Assembly (NCBI RefSeq): GCF_905220365.1
Contig: NC_061154.1
Location: forward strand, 1 to 64,000
DNA length: 64,000 nt
Direction of reading: 5' to 3'
Source: Vanessa cardui
Lineage: Eukaryota; Arthropoda; Insecta; Lepidoptera; Nymphalidae
In this document: in pieces, positions 19,651 through 29,172 of the stretch
Numbering within the stretch: the first letter of the stretch is position 1
Layout: the number at the start of each line of letters is the position of its first letter
Program-made: the position numbers and the translations under genes
Notes under the pieces: generated by a model
Database searches by the model: none
What the model was told of the DNA's origin: nothing
What the model saw: the letters and a program-made list of their open reading frames with translations, nothing else

Positions 19651-21900
19651 GTGCGATGTCTCCATTGGCTCCTCCACGGTCCGTTGGGACGCGGTGACGG
19701 GCCTCTTCGCCACCGTTCCTCTGGCTTTACCTCGCGCAGGGCGGGTTCTGTTCGTAGGACACGCCCTGCTGCCGATGGCATGCGCCGCCGGTTTGCCAGC
19801 CGCTGAGCATATGGCGCAGCTTGCTTCTGCGGCTGTACAATCTCGGGCCTTGTGGTCAGCCCGACCGCAGCGGAAGCACAGACGGCTGCGGTCGACGTCC
19901 CTGTCGCACTTGGCCCCCATGTGGCCTCCCTCGAGGCATTTGTAGCAGCGGAGCGGCCTCGGCTCGAGCAACAGCACCCGCGCCGAGATCCACCCCACCT
20001 TAACCCTGCCAGTTGCCAATATCTTTTTGGCCGCTGCGACTGGGCAGCTGAGCCACAGCGACCTGCAGCCGTTGAAGCCCCGAACGACCACGCCTGGCCT
20101 AATCGCTCCATCAGGGCAACCTCCTTCTGCGGCGACCGCCGCCACTACTTCCTCCGCCGAGACCGCATCGTCCAGATCCATGACGCGTATCTCGACACAT
20201 TTGGTAGGCCGATTGATCTGGACTTCGTCCTGATCGAGGACCTCCCGGAGCTTGGCCGCTAGAGCGTCCGCCGCCTTCTCCGGTTCGTTCGTGCCCGGCG
20301 GCACTTCGAGCATCCTCGCCCCCGTGGCTGTTGTCCTGAAGCGCACGGAGGTGAGGCCGACCTCGCCGAGTTTGACACGGCTTTTGGCCTCAGCGAGAAC
20401 GCTCTCGTACCTGACCCCTTTCTCCTCAGCACCGGGTTTCAGTGAGATCGTAATGACCGCGGTGCGAGGAGGGCGAAGCTTCCTTTGCCTAGGGGCTTTC
20501 TTCTTTCCCTTTGTTTCTTTCGCTGGGTTATTGGGCGGCTTGTTCGGTTGTTTGCGAACAACGGCCGCCCATGACATTCCGGAACTGACCGGCTTCGACG
20601 GCGCTGGAGGGACAGTTGTGTTACCCGCAGCTGCTGCTGCTTCTTGAGCAGCCATACTGGGCTTTGTCCTCTTCTTTTTCCCCTTCTTTTTGGTGATTTT
20701 TGGTTGAGCCGTTTTAGAGCTCCCAACTCTCTCCGTGTCCACAGCAGCGGGCGACTGCGTTGGAGTCGTCCCCCGTGCAGCTGTAACCGCAGTCTGCGTC
20801 GTCTTTCGGTCTGCGGCCAGTGGAGGTCGCAGCCGGGGCTCCGGGAGGAGGCGCCGCTCGATGCCCTCCATCCGGGCATTCAGCATGTTGCCGAACTGCT
20901 CCCGGCTGGAGCGCAGCGCCTCCTCCATTACGCGCTGGATGGTTGCCTCGTCCATACTCGCAGGCTGTGTGCGCATCAGGGCCACTTCTCTTCTTAGCTC
21001 GGCCAACTGGCCCGAGAGCTGCGTGTTCGCAGCCTCCAGCCGCGCCACCTCTTCTGTCACGGTCAGGGCTCTCAGATCCGCCACTGCACCTTTAATGGTG
21101 TCAGCGGCAGTCTTCAGAGCCCTGACGAAGGTGCCCTTCAGGTTGCCCGATTTGTCGGCAACCTGAAGCACCACGTCAAGCGCTTCCTGGACCTTCGCGT
21201 CTAAGGCGGCTGACGTCTTCATATCGTTTTCGGTTATACCGATTATCGGCGTGCGATTTCTCGTGCGAGCCGCCCTTTCCTCGATCGCCGCCTTGGCCGC
21301 TTCAGTGTATGCGGCCAGCGCATCCTCCGCTTCGTACCGCCGTTCTTTCTCCTTTTGGGAGCTGAGCTCAGCTTGTGATTTGCTGAGCCCGACGTATATC
21401 CCGTGAGTAGGCGGTCTGCCACGCCCTCTCTTACTCGAGGGCTTCAACCACCTACTCACTGACGACTCCGAGAGTTCTGCGTCGCTAAAATGCGCGCTCG
21501 CATCGCTCTCGGAGCCCGAGAAGCTGTCTGCCGTGCGGGACCGCTTCTCCCCTTTCCTTCGAGTGTCTCGTCCGATTTGTGTGGGAGACGGGCCCGACTC
21601 GGAGAGTCGTTCCAGTCTCACCACTGGGATTTTCCGGGCAGTTTCCTGCACCTGTATTTTGCGCGCCATTGGGGCTTGCACTTCCACCTCCTTTGTACAA
21701 CTTAAACTACTATTTACACCTAAATCTACTCCCACACTCTCCATCTCTGTATCCTTTATGCTCGCCAAATAGTCATCGTTAAAAAGCTGTAGTGCGACTT
21801 TGTCCCCTCCAGATTTCGATACGGGACTGTCCGACCCGTGAAGCGGGTCGGAGAGGGAGTGACACCCTCCTGGAGAATTAATATTATTAGTAGCACTCAT
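19648..21900 (-). CDS. ORF1 Gag-like protein of E5
   Basis: 750 residues from ATG 21900 (MSATNNINSPGG). The frame extends upstream to a GTG at 22005, but the Met is preferred by comparison with E6. Contains KRGRGRPPTHGIYVGL (AT-hook-like), coiled coil RLEAANTQLSGQLAELRREV, EGIERRLLPEPRLRPPL, a basic KKKGKKKRTKPS stretch that could act as a nuclear signal, and three intact knuckles at about 650-714 (CYKCLEGGHMGAKC, CFRCGRADHKARDC, CAIC...H...C). It is the undamaged reference for E2. Confidence 0.93.
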   Translation of the reverse strand: MSATNNINSPGGCHSLSDPLHGSDSPVSKSGGDKVALQLFNDDYLASIKDTEMESVGVDLGVNSSLSCTKEVEVQAPMARKIQVQETARKIPVVRLERLSESGPSPTQIGRDTRRKGEKRSRTADSFSGSESDASAHFSDAELSESSVSRWLKPSSKRGRGRPPTHGIYVGLSKSQAELSSQKEKERRYEAEDALAAYTEAAKAAIEERAARTRNRTPIIGITENDMKTSAALDAKVQEALDVVLQVADKSGNLKGTFVRALKTAADTIKGAVADLRALTVTEEVARLEAANTQLSGQLAELRREVALMRTQPASMDEATIQRVMEEALRSSREQFGNMLNARMEGIERRLLPEPRLRPPLAADRKTTQTAVTAARGTTPTQSPAAVDTERVGSSKTAQPKITKKKGKKKRTKPSMAAQEAAAAAGNTTVPPAPSKPVSSGMSWAAVVRKQPNKPPNNPAKETKGKKKAPRQRKLRPPRTAVITISLKPGAEEKGVRYESVLAEAKSRVKLGEVGLTSVRFRTTATGARMLEVPPGTNEPEKAADALAAKLREVLDQDEVQINRPTKCVEIRVMDLDDAVSAEEVVAAVAAEGGCPDGAIRPGVVVRGFNGCRSLWLSCPVAAAKKILATGRVKVGWISARVLLLEPRPLRCYKCLEGGHMGAKCDRDVDRSRLCFRCGRADHKARDCTAAEASCAICSAAGKPAAHAIGSRACPTNRTRPARGKARGTVAKRPVTASQRTVEEPMETSH

Positions 21901-22248
21901 ATTTAAAAAAGTTGCCGGGGCTGCCGGCGTGACGCAGTCATGACCGGAATACCCTCCGGCCATGCATCCCATCGCGCTGCGTCGCCACTTAGGATTCGGG
22001 TACACAATAAAAAGAAAACACTATACAAAAGACTATACACCTAAAATAAACTTATTATTACTACATACTTAAAATATATATACACTCCTTCGTTACCACG
22101 GGGCCGCCGGTCCACTCTGAAAACAGAGAAAGACCGGGAGCGACCCGTGGCATGCCCTCCGCGTCAGTCTTAGCCGTGGCCGGCGAGCAAGCTCAAGCCG
22201 GCCCCGTTGCCCAGGGTGCGCCACGAGGAGGCGACTGACATGCACCCC
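21901..22248 (-). promoter_or_regulatory. 5' UTR / probable internal promoter of E5
   Basis: 348 bp, same length as in E2 and with no difference noticed. The initiator-like TCAGTC lies 10 bases inside the 5' end. The last 130 bp match the family B 5' UTR more closely than that of E4. Confidence 0.55.
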
Positions 22249-22325
22249 AACCTAACCTAACCTAACCTAACCTAACCTAACCTAACCTAACCTAACCTAA
22301 CCTAACCTAACCTAACCTAACCTAA

Positions 22326-22327
<2 letters not shown>
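22249..22327. repeat. Telomeric AACCT array
   Basis: 79 bp of perfect units between E5 and E6. Confidence 0.97.
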
Positions 22328-22371
<44 letters not shown>

Positions 22372-22679
22372 TTTTACTAGGAGGAAATGCATTTACGCAT
22401 TCCGCCCGGTCGAAAGGGGGGACCGGGACGGATATGTGGGACTCCCGGGGCAGAAGGCCCCGTCCTACCCACTAAAACCTCCTAGGATTTCCGCCTTCAC
22501 CGCAAGGCGGCAGGGCTACGGGAACGCACGTGGCTCACCACCGCGGCCCTGCCAGCGGTCGTCGCTGTAAATGGGCGACTCATCTCGAGAGCGTGCCAGG
22601 ATGTTGCGGCACGCTTCCGTTTCCGCCTCCGTCAGAACCGTGACGGACTCCCCCGAGTCCGCCACTGGAGGCTGGGCGA

Positions 22680-22824
22680 AGGCAGCGGATGTAAAGTTCC
22701 GCTGCCGACTACGTTGCGTCAATTCAAAAACAGGGCCATGCGGCAGCAGATGTAAAGGTCCGCTGCCGATAGCGCTGTGTCACGTCCGGGTTGTGCGGCG
22801 GCGGATGTAAAGGTCCGCCGCCGC
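22680..22824 (-). repeat. 3' UTR hairpin array of E6 (three units)
   Basis: Units near 22680, 22740 and 22795. Unit 1 has perfectly matched arms here, unlike E2/E5. Confidence 0.8.
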
Positions 22825-22833
22825 TGTGTCAGA

Positions 22834-25800
22834 TCAAGGTAACCGGCCAAGATGGTCGCGGCGCCGCCGACCGGGTCTCCGTCGGCGCAGCGGGAGGGAG
22901 TTGGGATCGTCCTCCCGCTGTCGCTCCGCCTTCTCCTTGGCGGACATTACGACCTCGCTGAAGGTGCGTAATGCCGCCCACGCCTCTTCACTCGCGACCA
23001 TCTTTCTGATGAGGGCCGGAAGCGACACGTCTAATCCGATGACCGTGGACAAGGCTGCGCGAGGCTCCGCCCAGGCTGGGCACTCTGCGCGCGTGTGCTC
23101 GGCCGTGTCCACGGCTTCGTTGCCACAGTGGTGGCACGTCGGTGCAGGCTCTCTGCCGACCACGTCACACAGGTATTTACTAAAACACCCGTGGCCGGTC
23201 AGGAGCTGCGTCAGGTGGTAGGAGAGTGGGCCATGTTTGCGCTCGACCCACTCTCTCAAAACAGGTCGTATGGCCGCCACGAGATCCCCACCGGCATCCG
23301 GAACTCGCAGCCGTTCCCTCCACCTCTCCAGGAGGCGATGTCGGGCTTCCTCCCTCCACCGCTGGACTTGGGGTGTGTTCCCGCCTGCTCTTGCCGCCTT
23401 GACCCGCCAGTAGACGCTCGAGTTGAACTCGGCCTCGAGGTCCCATGGCGGGCTTCCGGACAGCAAGCCGGCCGCGGTGTATGACACCGTCCGGTACGCC
23501 CGAGCCGCCCTGAGCGCCATCGCCCGCTGCGGACGTCGCAGCGAGGCGACGTTGACGCGATTGCTCAGAGCGTCCGCCCATATTGGCGCACCGTAGAGTG
23601 CCATGGAGCGCACCACGCCGGAGTACAGACGCCTGCACGAACTCCCTGGTCCACCTACGTTGGGCAGAATCCGCCCAAGCGCTCCGGCTGCAGCCACCAG
23701 TCTCGGGGCCAAGCGCCGGAAGTGCTCCTCGAACTTCCACCTGCCATCGAGGACGAGTCCCAGGTACTTCATCGTCGACCCGATGGGGATGGAAGTTCCG
23801 CCGACCGTCAACACCATGCCCGGAGGTGGCGCGTTCCGAGGACCATGAAAAGCAAGGGCCTCGGACTTGTGCAAGGCCACCTCGAGGCCCAGGGCACGGA
23901 TGCGGTGGACCACATGTGCGACGCCGGCTGTGGCGAGGTAAGCCGCCTCCCGGTGGGTACTGCCGCGGGCCGACACGAGGGTGTCGTCAGCGTAACATGT
24001 GACGCTGACCCCCCGCAGGGTGGCCCCACGCAGCACCCAGTCATACCCGATGTTCCACAGGAGAGGACCCAGTACAGAGCCCTGTGGAACACCGCAAGTC
24101 ATGACCCTCCTTCCGAAACCGTCTTGTGTCGGGAATACCACCGCCCTGCCCGAAAAGTAATCGGCGATGGTTCGTCGGAGGTAGCCCGGCACATTGTGGT
24201 AGTGCAGAGCCTCCAGAATGACCTCCCAGGGCAGAGAGTTGAAGGCGTTGGCTATGTCCAACGAGACAGCCAACAAAACTCCACCCTGCGTCACCTCCTC
24301 CTCTGCCATGTCCCTGACCCTGGCGATCGCGTCCAGCGTCGAGCGGCCGGGGCGGAAGCCATACTGCCGCTCGTTGAGGCCCGGCTCCATGCTGTCGACT
24401 AGGCGGATGGCGAGCACACGCTCGAAGAGCTTGCTCACCTCGTCGAGCAGCACGATTGGGCGGTAGGCCGACGGCTGATCGGGGGCCCGTCCCTCCTTGC
24501 GGATGAGTACGAGCTTACCCGTTTTCCACCTATGCGGAAACCTACCTTGAGCCAGGCATGCGGAGAAGAGCTGGCGAACGCTATCACCCAAGGCATCCAA
24601 TGCGATCGACAGGGCGCGTCCCGGTATCCCGTCAGGCCCGGGGGCTGTCCTTTTTGAGCGAAGCTTGTGGACGGCCGCGCACAGTTCCGCCTCGGTAACC
24701 GGGGGTGCCAGGTCTCGTTCGTCACTTCTGGGCCGTAGAGGGGCCATCGACGGTGGGACGAACTCGCCGCGCTCAGGAAAGAGCACACTCAATACTCTCT
24801 CCAGAACGTGCGGGTGGAGGGTGCTAGAGAGCGGGGGAGTCCAGGGTCGGAGTTTTTGTCTCACGACCCGGTACGGTCTTCCCCACGGATCTCTGTCCAA
24901 CGACGCGAGCCATTCCTGCCAAGCAGCCTCTTTTGCTTGGGCTATGGCCTTCTTCAGGGCGTCGCAGGCATCCCTGTAGGCGGTGTAAAGGGCCGCCTCC
25001 AGGCTGTGGTCGCGCACACGTCGTCTCCTGGATCTAGCATACTGGCGGCGGGCCGCAACGCAGGCTCTCCGCAGATGTCGGAGTTCTGGCCGCCACCAAT
25101 ACACGCGGCGACGTGGAGCCTGAGGCTTCACTCTCGGCATCGCCACATCGCAAATGCGGAACAGGGCTGCGCCGAGCTGGTCAGCCTCTCGGTCGACCTC
25201 GGCCACCGGATCGGAACCGGCGCACCAGGCCTCCACGATGGCCGCCTCTTTTGCCAACTGGCTATCGAGACGGCCCAGGCTCCACCGCGGACCTTCTGGC
25301 CGCTCAACAGCGGGCCGGGCGACTGGGACCGCGGAGACATCGAATCGGATGTAACGATGATCCGACAGAGTCTCCACGGCCGTCTCCACCCTCCACTCGC
25401 GAACACGGCGGGCTAGGGCGATGGACGCGAACGTTACGTCCACGATCGACTCGCCCTGCTGCCGCACGCACGTGCTCTCCGACCCGCTGTTCATCACCAC
25501 GAGACCCAGCGAGACTGCCCACTCCTCGAGTGCCTCGCCTCTGGCGTCTGTCGCAGGGGAACCCCAAGCCGTTGATTTGGCATTGAAGTCCCCCGCAACT
25601 AGCACCGGGTTAGGCGATGCTTGCCCAACCAGAGCCCCGACCTCCACGAGTAGCTGTTCAAACTCCGCGAGACTCCGATTGGGCGAGGCGTAAACGCCGA
25701 CGATCGCCGTACCCCCGACCACAGCGACCACAAACCCTCTGCCCCTGGCTACCCCTTCGATAGCAGGGGAACCAGCGACGGCAGGAGCGACGACGGCCAC

Positions 25801-25959
25801 CACTCCTTCGTGGTCGGAGACCCAGTCGTCCCGTAAATGAACGACGTAGGGCTCCGATACCACCGCGACATCAATTTGCCACTCTGCCATGCTCTGGACT
25901 AGAAGGTCCTGAGCTCTGGCAGAGTGGTTGATGTTTGCCTGGAGACAGCGTAGGGCCAT
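22834..25959 (-). CDS. ORF2 endonuclease-reverse transcriptase of E6
   Basis: 1041 residues, open. N-terminus MALRCLQANINHSARAQDLL. EN residues E36, D124 (GDFNAKSTAWGSP) and SDHRYI are all kept. RT: FRPGRSTLDAIARV, LDIANAFN, GVPQGSVLGPLLWN, YADD at 656-659. The C-terminal motif reads CHHCGNEAVDTAEHTRAEC, as in E7, whereas E5 reads CLHCDDGAVDTAEHTRAEC. The region around that motif is closer to E7 than to E5, while EN and RT are closer to E5; this suggests a chimera. No frameshift seen. Good candidate for an active enzyme. Confidence 0.95.
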   Translation of the reverse strand: MALRCLQANINHSARAQDLLVQSMAEWQIDVAVVSEPYVVHLRDDWVSDHEGVVAVVAPAVAGSPAIEGVARGRGFVVAVVGGTAIVGVYASPNRSLAEFEQLLVEVGALVGQASPNPVLVAGDFNAKSTAWGSPATDARGEALEEWAVSLGLVVMNSGSESTCVRQQGESIVDVTFASIALARRVREWRVETAVETLSDHRYIRFDVSAVPVARPAVERPEGPRWSLGRLDSQLAKEAAIVEAWCAGSDPVAEVDREADQLGAALFRICDVAMPRVKPQAPRRRVYWWRPELRHLRRACVAARRQYARSRRRRVRDHSLEAALYTAYRDACDALKKAIAQAKEAAWQEWLASLDRDPWGRPYRVVRQKLRPWTPPLSSTLHPHVLERVLSVLFPERGEFVPPSMAPLRPRSDERDLAPPVTEAELCAAVHKLRSKRTAPGPDGIPGRALSIALDALGDSVRQLFSACLAQGRFPHRWKTGKLVLIRKEGRAPDQPSAYRPIVLLDEVSKLFERVLAIRLVDSMEPGLNERQYGFRPGRSTLDAIARVRDMAEEEVTQGGVLLAVSLDIANAFNSLPWEVILEALHYHNVPGYLRRTIADYFSGRAVVFPTQDGFGRRVMTCGVPQGSVLGPLLWNIGYDWVLRGATLRGVSVTCYADDTLVSARGSTHREAAYLATAGVAHVVHRIRALGLEVALHKSEALAFHGPRNAPPPGMVLTVGGTSIPIGSTMKYLGLVLDGRWKFEEHFRRLAPRLVAAAGALGRILPNVGGPGSSCRRLYSGVVRSMALYGAPIWADALSNRVNVASLRRPQRAMALRAARAYRTVSYTAAGLLSGSPPWDLEAEFNSSVYWRVKAARAGGNTPQVQRWREEARHRLLERWRERLRVPDAGGDLVAAIRPVLREWVERKHGPLSYHLTQLLTGHGCFSKYLCDVVGREPAPTCHHCGNEAVDTAEHTRAECPAWAEPRAALSTVIGLDVSLPALIRKMVASEEAWAALRTFSEVVMSAKEKAERQREDDPNSLPLRRRRPGRRRRDHLGRLP

Positions 25960-25961
25960 TA
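25957..25961 (-). promoter_or_regulatory. TAATG stop-start overlap of E6
   Basis: TAA of ORF1 overlaps the ATG of ORF2 by one base. Confidence 0.85.
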
Positions 25962-28181
25962 CGATGCTGTCTCCATGGGCTCCTCCGCGGGCCGTTGGGG
26001 CGCGGCAACAGGACCTTTCGCCACCGCTCCTCCTTTCCTTGGCGCGGGGCGAGCTCTACTGCCCGGGCACCCTTTGCTGCCAACGGCGTGCGCCGCTGGC
26101 TTGCCGGCCGCTGAGCATATGGCACACTTTGCCTCAGCGGCGGTGCAGTCACGCGCTCTGTGATCGGGAAGGCCGCAGCGGAAGCACAGACGGCTGCGGT
26201 CGACTCCCCTGTCACATTTGGCCCCCATGTGGCCCCCCTCCAGGCACCTGAAGCAACGGAGCGGCCTCGGCTCGAGCAACGTAACCCGCGCCGAGACCCA
26301 CCCCACCCTGATGCGGCCGACTTCCACCACTTTCTTGGCAGCTGTTATAGGACAGCTCAGCCAGAGGGAACCAGAGCCGCGCGGGCCCCAGACGATGGAG
26401 CCCGGCCTGATTGCCCCAGCGGCACAGTCTCCCTCTCCGGCCACCGCAGCGACCACCTCCTCCACCGTCACGGAATCGTCCAGATCCTTGACTCTCAACT
26501 CGACACACTTTGTCGGTCGATGGATCTGGACTTCGTCCGGGCTCAGGACCTCACGGAGCCTGTCAGCCAGGGCATCCGCCGCCTTCTCCGCGTCGCTCGT
26601 GCCCGGAGGGACCTCCAGGATCCTTGCCCCCGTGGCCGCTGTCCTGAACCGCACCGTTGTCAGACCGACCTCGCTCAGCCTGATGCGGGTCTTAGCTTGC
26701 GCCAGGACAGTCTCGTAGCTGAGACCCTTCTCCTCGGCACCGGGCTTCAGCGTCATGGTGATAACCGCGGTGCGCGGAGGGCGAAGCTTCCTTCGCTTAG
26801 GGGCCTTTTGCTTTTCCACCTTTTGCGTTTTTGCCTTTGGGTTTTTGGGCGGCTTGTTCGGCTGTTTCCGAACAACGGCCGCCCATGACGTGCCGGAACT
26901 GCTCGGCTTCGATGGTAATGGTGGAGCAGTTTTGTTACCTACAGCTGCTGCTGCTTCTTGGGCAGCCATGCTGGGTTTCCTTTTCTTTTTCCCCTTCGGT
27001 TTGGCTGCCGGTTTGGCTGCTTGGCTCCTATCACTAACCGTGGCTGGAGCGACGGACGACTGCGATTGTGTTGTCGGCCTATCGGAGGCAGCAGCGGTCC
27101 GCGCCAGGTTGCGATCTGCGGCCAATGGAGGTCGCAGCCGAGGCTCCGGGAGGAGGCGGCGCTCGATGCCCTCCATCCGGGCATTCAGCATATTGCCGAA
27201 TTGCTCCCGGTTGGAGCGTAGCGCCTCCTCCATGATTTCTTTAAAGTGTGAAGCGTCTGTCGTTACCGGTGTTTTTCTCATCTCGGCCACTTCCCGGCGC
27301 AGCTCTGCCAACTGGCCTGAGAGCTGCGCATTGGCTGCTTCGAGACGCGCCACGTCCTCCGTCATGGTTAGGGCCCTGAGGTCGGCTACCGCGCCTTTGA
27401 TTGAGTACGCGGCCGCCTTCAGTGCCCTAACAAAGGTGCCCTTCAGGTTGCCAGATTTATCGGCAACCTGCATCACCACGTCGCACGCCTCCTGGACAGC
27501 TGCGTCCAATGCGGCCGACGTCTTCGTCACATCTTCCGTGCCACTAGGTGACTGAGAGTTACGTTTTCTACTAAGGGCTGCCCTCTCTTCCATGGCCACC
27601 CGGGCCGCTTCATTGTAAGCAGCCAGTGAGTCCTCCACCTCGAACCGCTGGTCTGATCTTTTTTGGGAGTTGAGCTCCTCCATCGACCTACCGAGCCCAA
27701 CGTACAGTCCATGAGAAGCTGGACGCCCACGCCCCCTTTTGTTGGCTGGTTTGAGCCATCTACTGATGGTGGACTCCGAGTCGCTGCGCTGAGTTGTCGC
27801 GTCGCTATCGGAGCCCGAGGGACTGTCCATTGCGTGGGACCGCTTCTCTCCCTTCCTCCTTCTTTTGTTTGTCTCAGTACTGCAGACCGACGAGTCTGAC
27901 TCTGGGAGCCGCTCCAGCCGGACTACGAGGCCTTTAAGTAGGCCAGGATCTTCCCTATTTACAGATTTACTAATACTATTATTACGACTACTTATTCTAT
28001 TTAATACTACGCCTTCTCTCTCCGTTTCGGTGTCCATTTTGGTTGCATTGTGGTCGTCGTTAAAAGGTTCAAGTGCGACTTTGTCCCCTCCAGATTTCGA
28101 TACGGGACTGTCCGACCCGTGAAGCGGGTCGGAGAGGGAGTGACACCCTCCTGGAGAATTATTACTTATAGTTGCACTCAT
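25959..28181 (-). CDS. ORF1 Gag-like protein of E6
   Basis: 740 residues from ATG 28181 (MSATISNNSPGG). An in-frame TAA two codons upstream fixes the start. Contains KRGRGRPASHGLYVGLGRS (AT-hook-like), coiled coil RLEAANAQLSGQLAELRREV near 270-300, EGIERRLLPEPRLRPPL, KPKGKKKRKPS basic patch, paired alpha/beta segments (RTAVITMTLKPGAEEKG... and CVELRVKDLDDSVTVEEVV), and three knuckles at about 640-705 (CFRCLEGGHMGAKC, CFRCGLPDHRARDC, CAIC...H...C). Apparently intact. Confidence 0.93.
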   Translation of the reverse strand: MSATISNNSPGGCHSLSDPLHGSDSPVSKSGGDKVALEPFNDDHNATKMDTETEREGVVLNRISSRNNSISKSVNREDPGLLKGLVVRLERLPESDSSVCSTETNKRRRKGEKRSHAMDSPSGSDSDATTQRSDSESTISRWLKPANKRGRGRPASHGLYVGLGRSMEELNSQKRSDQRFEVEDSLAAYNEAARVAMEERAALSRKRNSQSPSGTEDVTKTSAALDAAVQEACDVVMQVADKSGNLKGTFVRALKAAAYSIKGAVADLRALTMTEDVARLEAANAQLSGQLAELRREVAEMRKTPVTTDASHFKEIMEEALRSNREQFGNMLNARMEGIERRLLPEPRLRPPLAADRNLARTAAASDRPTTQSQSSVAPATVSDRSQAAKPAAKPKGKKKRKPSMAAQEAAAAVGNKTAPPLPSKPSSSGTSWAAVVRKQPNKPPKNPKAKTQKVEKQKAPKRRKLRPPRTAVITMTLKPGAEEKGLSYETVLAQAKTRIRLSEVGLTTVRFRTAATGARILEVPPGTSDAEKAADALADRLREVLSPDEVQIHRPTKCVELRVKDLDDSVTVEEVVAAVAGEGDCAAGAIRPGSIVWGPRGSGSLWLSCPITAAKKVVEVGRIRVGWVSARVTLLEPRPLRCFRCLEGGHMGAKCDRGVDRSRLCFRCGLPDHRARDCTAAEAKCAICSAAGKPAAHAVGSKGCPGSRARPAPRKGGAVAKGPVAAPQRPAEEPMETAS

Positions 28182-28618
28182 GTTTTAAAAAAGTTGCCGG
28201 GGCTGCCGGCGAGACGCAGTCATGACCGGAATACCCTCCGGCCATGCATCCCATCGCGCTGCGTCGCCACTTGGGATTCGGGGTGATTTTTGATGAGGTT
28301 TTCTTCCTCTAAACAAAACAATATCTACAAAATATACAAACACCTTAGAATGTAAATACATAAAAAACTAACTATTTACAAACGCCTTAACTTAAATAAA
28401 ATAAAATAATATTTAAAACCTACGTCAAGTATATTTACAAATATGTACAACTCCTTCTTTGCCACCAGGCCGCGCACACAGTCCACTCTGAAAACAGAGA
28501 AAGACCGGTGGCGACCCGTGGCATGCCCTCCGCGTCAGTCTTAGCCGTTGCCGACGACAAAAGATCGTCGACACCGTTGCCCAGGGTGCGCCACGAGGAG
28601 GCGACTGACATGCACCCC
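28182..28618 (-). promoter_or_regulatory. 5' UTR / probable internal promoter of E6
   Basis: 437 bp with an AT-rich block at about 28300-28445. The terminal 75 bp carries the GCCGACGAC...GTCGACAC type hairpin of E4 instead of the GCCGGC type of E2. The CTCTG-AAAA-CAGAG hairpin is E2-like. Confidence 0.55.
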
Positions 28619-28715
28619 AACCTAACCTAACCTAACCTAACCTAACCTAACCTAACCTAACCTAACCTAACCTAACCTAACCTAACCTAACCTAACCTAA
28701 CCTAACCTAACCTAA

Positions 28716-28717
<2 letters not shown>
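28619..28717. repeat. Telomeric AACCT array
   Basis: 99 bp of perfect units between E6 and E7. Confidence 0.97.
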
Positions 28718-28759
<42 letters not shown>

Positions 28760-29059
28760 TTTTACTAGGAGGAAATGCATTTACGCATTCCGCCCGGTCG
28801 AAAGGGGGGACCGGGACGGATATGTGGGACTCCCGGGGCAGAAGGCCCCGTCCCACTAAAACCTCCTAGGATTTCCGCCTTCACCGCAAGGCGGCAGGAC
28901 TGCGGGAACGCACGTGGCTCACCACCGCGGCCCCGCCAGCGGCCGTCGCTGTAGAAGGGCGACTCGTCTGTAGAGCGTGCCAAGATGTTGTGGCACGCTT
29001 CCGTCTCCGCCTCCGTCAGAACCGTGACGGACTCCCCCGAGTCCGCCACTGGAGGCTAG

Positions 29060-29143
29060 GCGGCAGCGGGTGTAAAGGTCCGCTGCCGACTACGCTATGT
29101 CACGTCCGGGTAAAGCGGCAGCGGATGTAAAGGTCCGCCACCG
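29060..29143 (-). repeat. 3' UTR hairpin array of E7 (two units)
   Basis: Only two TGTAAA-loop units, near 29060 and 29115; other A copies have three or four. Confidence 0.78.
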
Positions 29144-29172
29144 CTGTGTCGAATCAGGTCAATGCAACCGGC

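Larger units (their letters stand above)
16032..22248 (-). mobile_element. E5, full-length family A retrotransposon, EN-mutant
   Basis: Tail 16032-16057, 3' UTR 16058-16525, ORF2 16526-19648, ORF1 19648-21900, 5' UTR 21901-22248; 6217 bp. It is nearly identical to E2 but without that copy's indels. Both ORFs are open. One substitution destroys the predicted EN active site, so the copy could be mobile only with EN supplied in trans. Confidence 0.94.
22328..28618 (-). mobile_element. E6, full-length family A retrotransposon, apparently intact
   Basis: Tail 22328-22370, 3' UTR 22371-22833, ORF2 22834-25959, ORF1 25959-28181, 5' UTR 28182-28618; 6291 bp. Related to E2/E5 but clearly older in divergence. 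Its 5' UTR is a mosaic: the part nearer ORF1 is E2-like and the outermost part E4-like, with the switch near 28540-28548. Confidence 0.94.
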
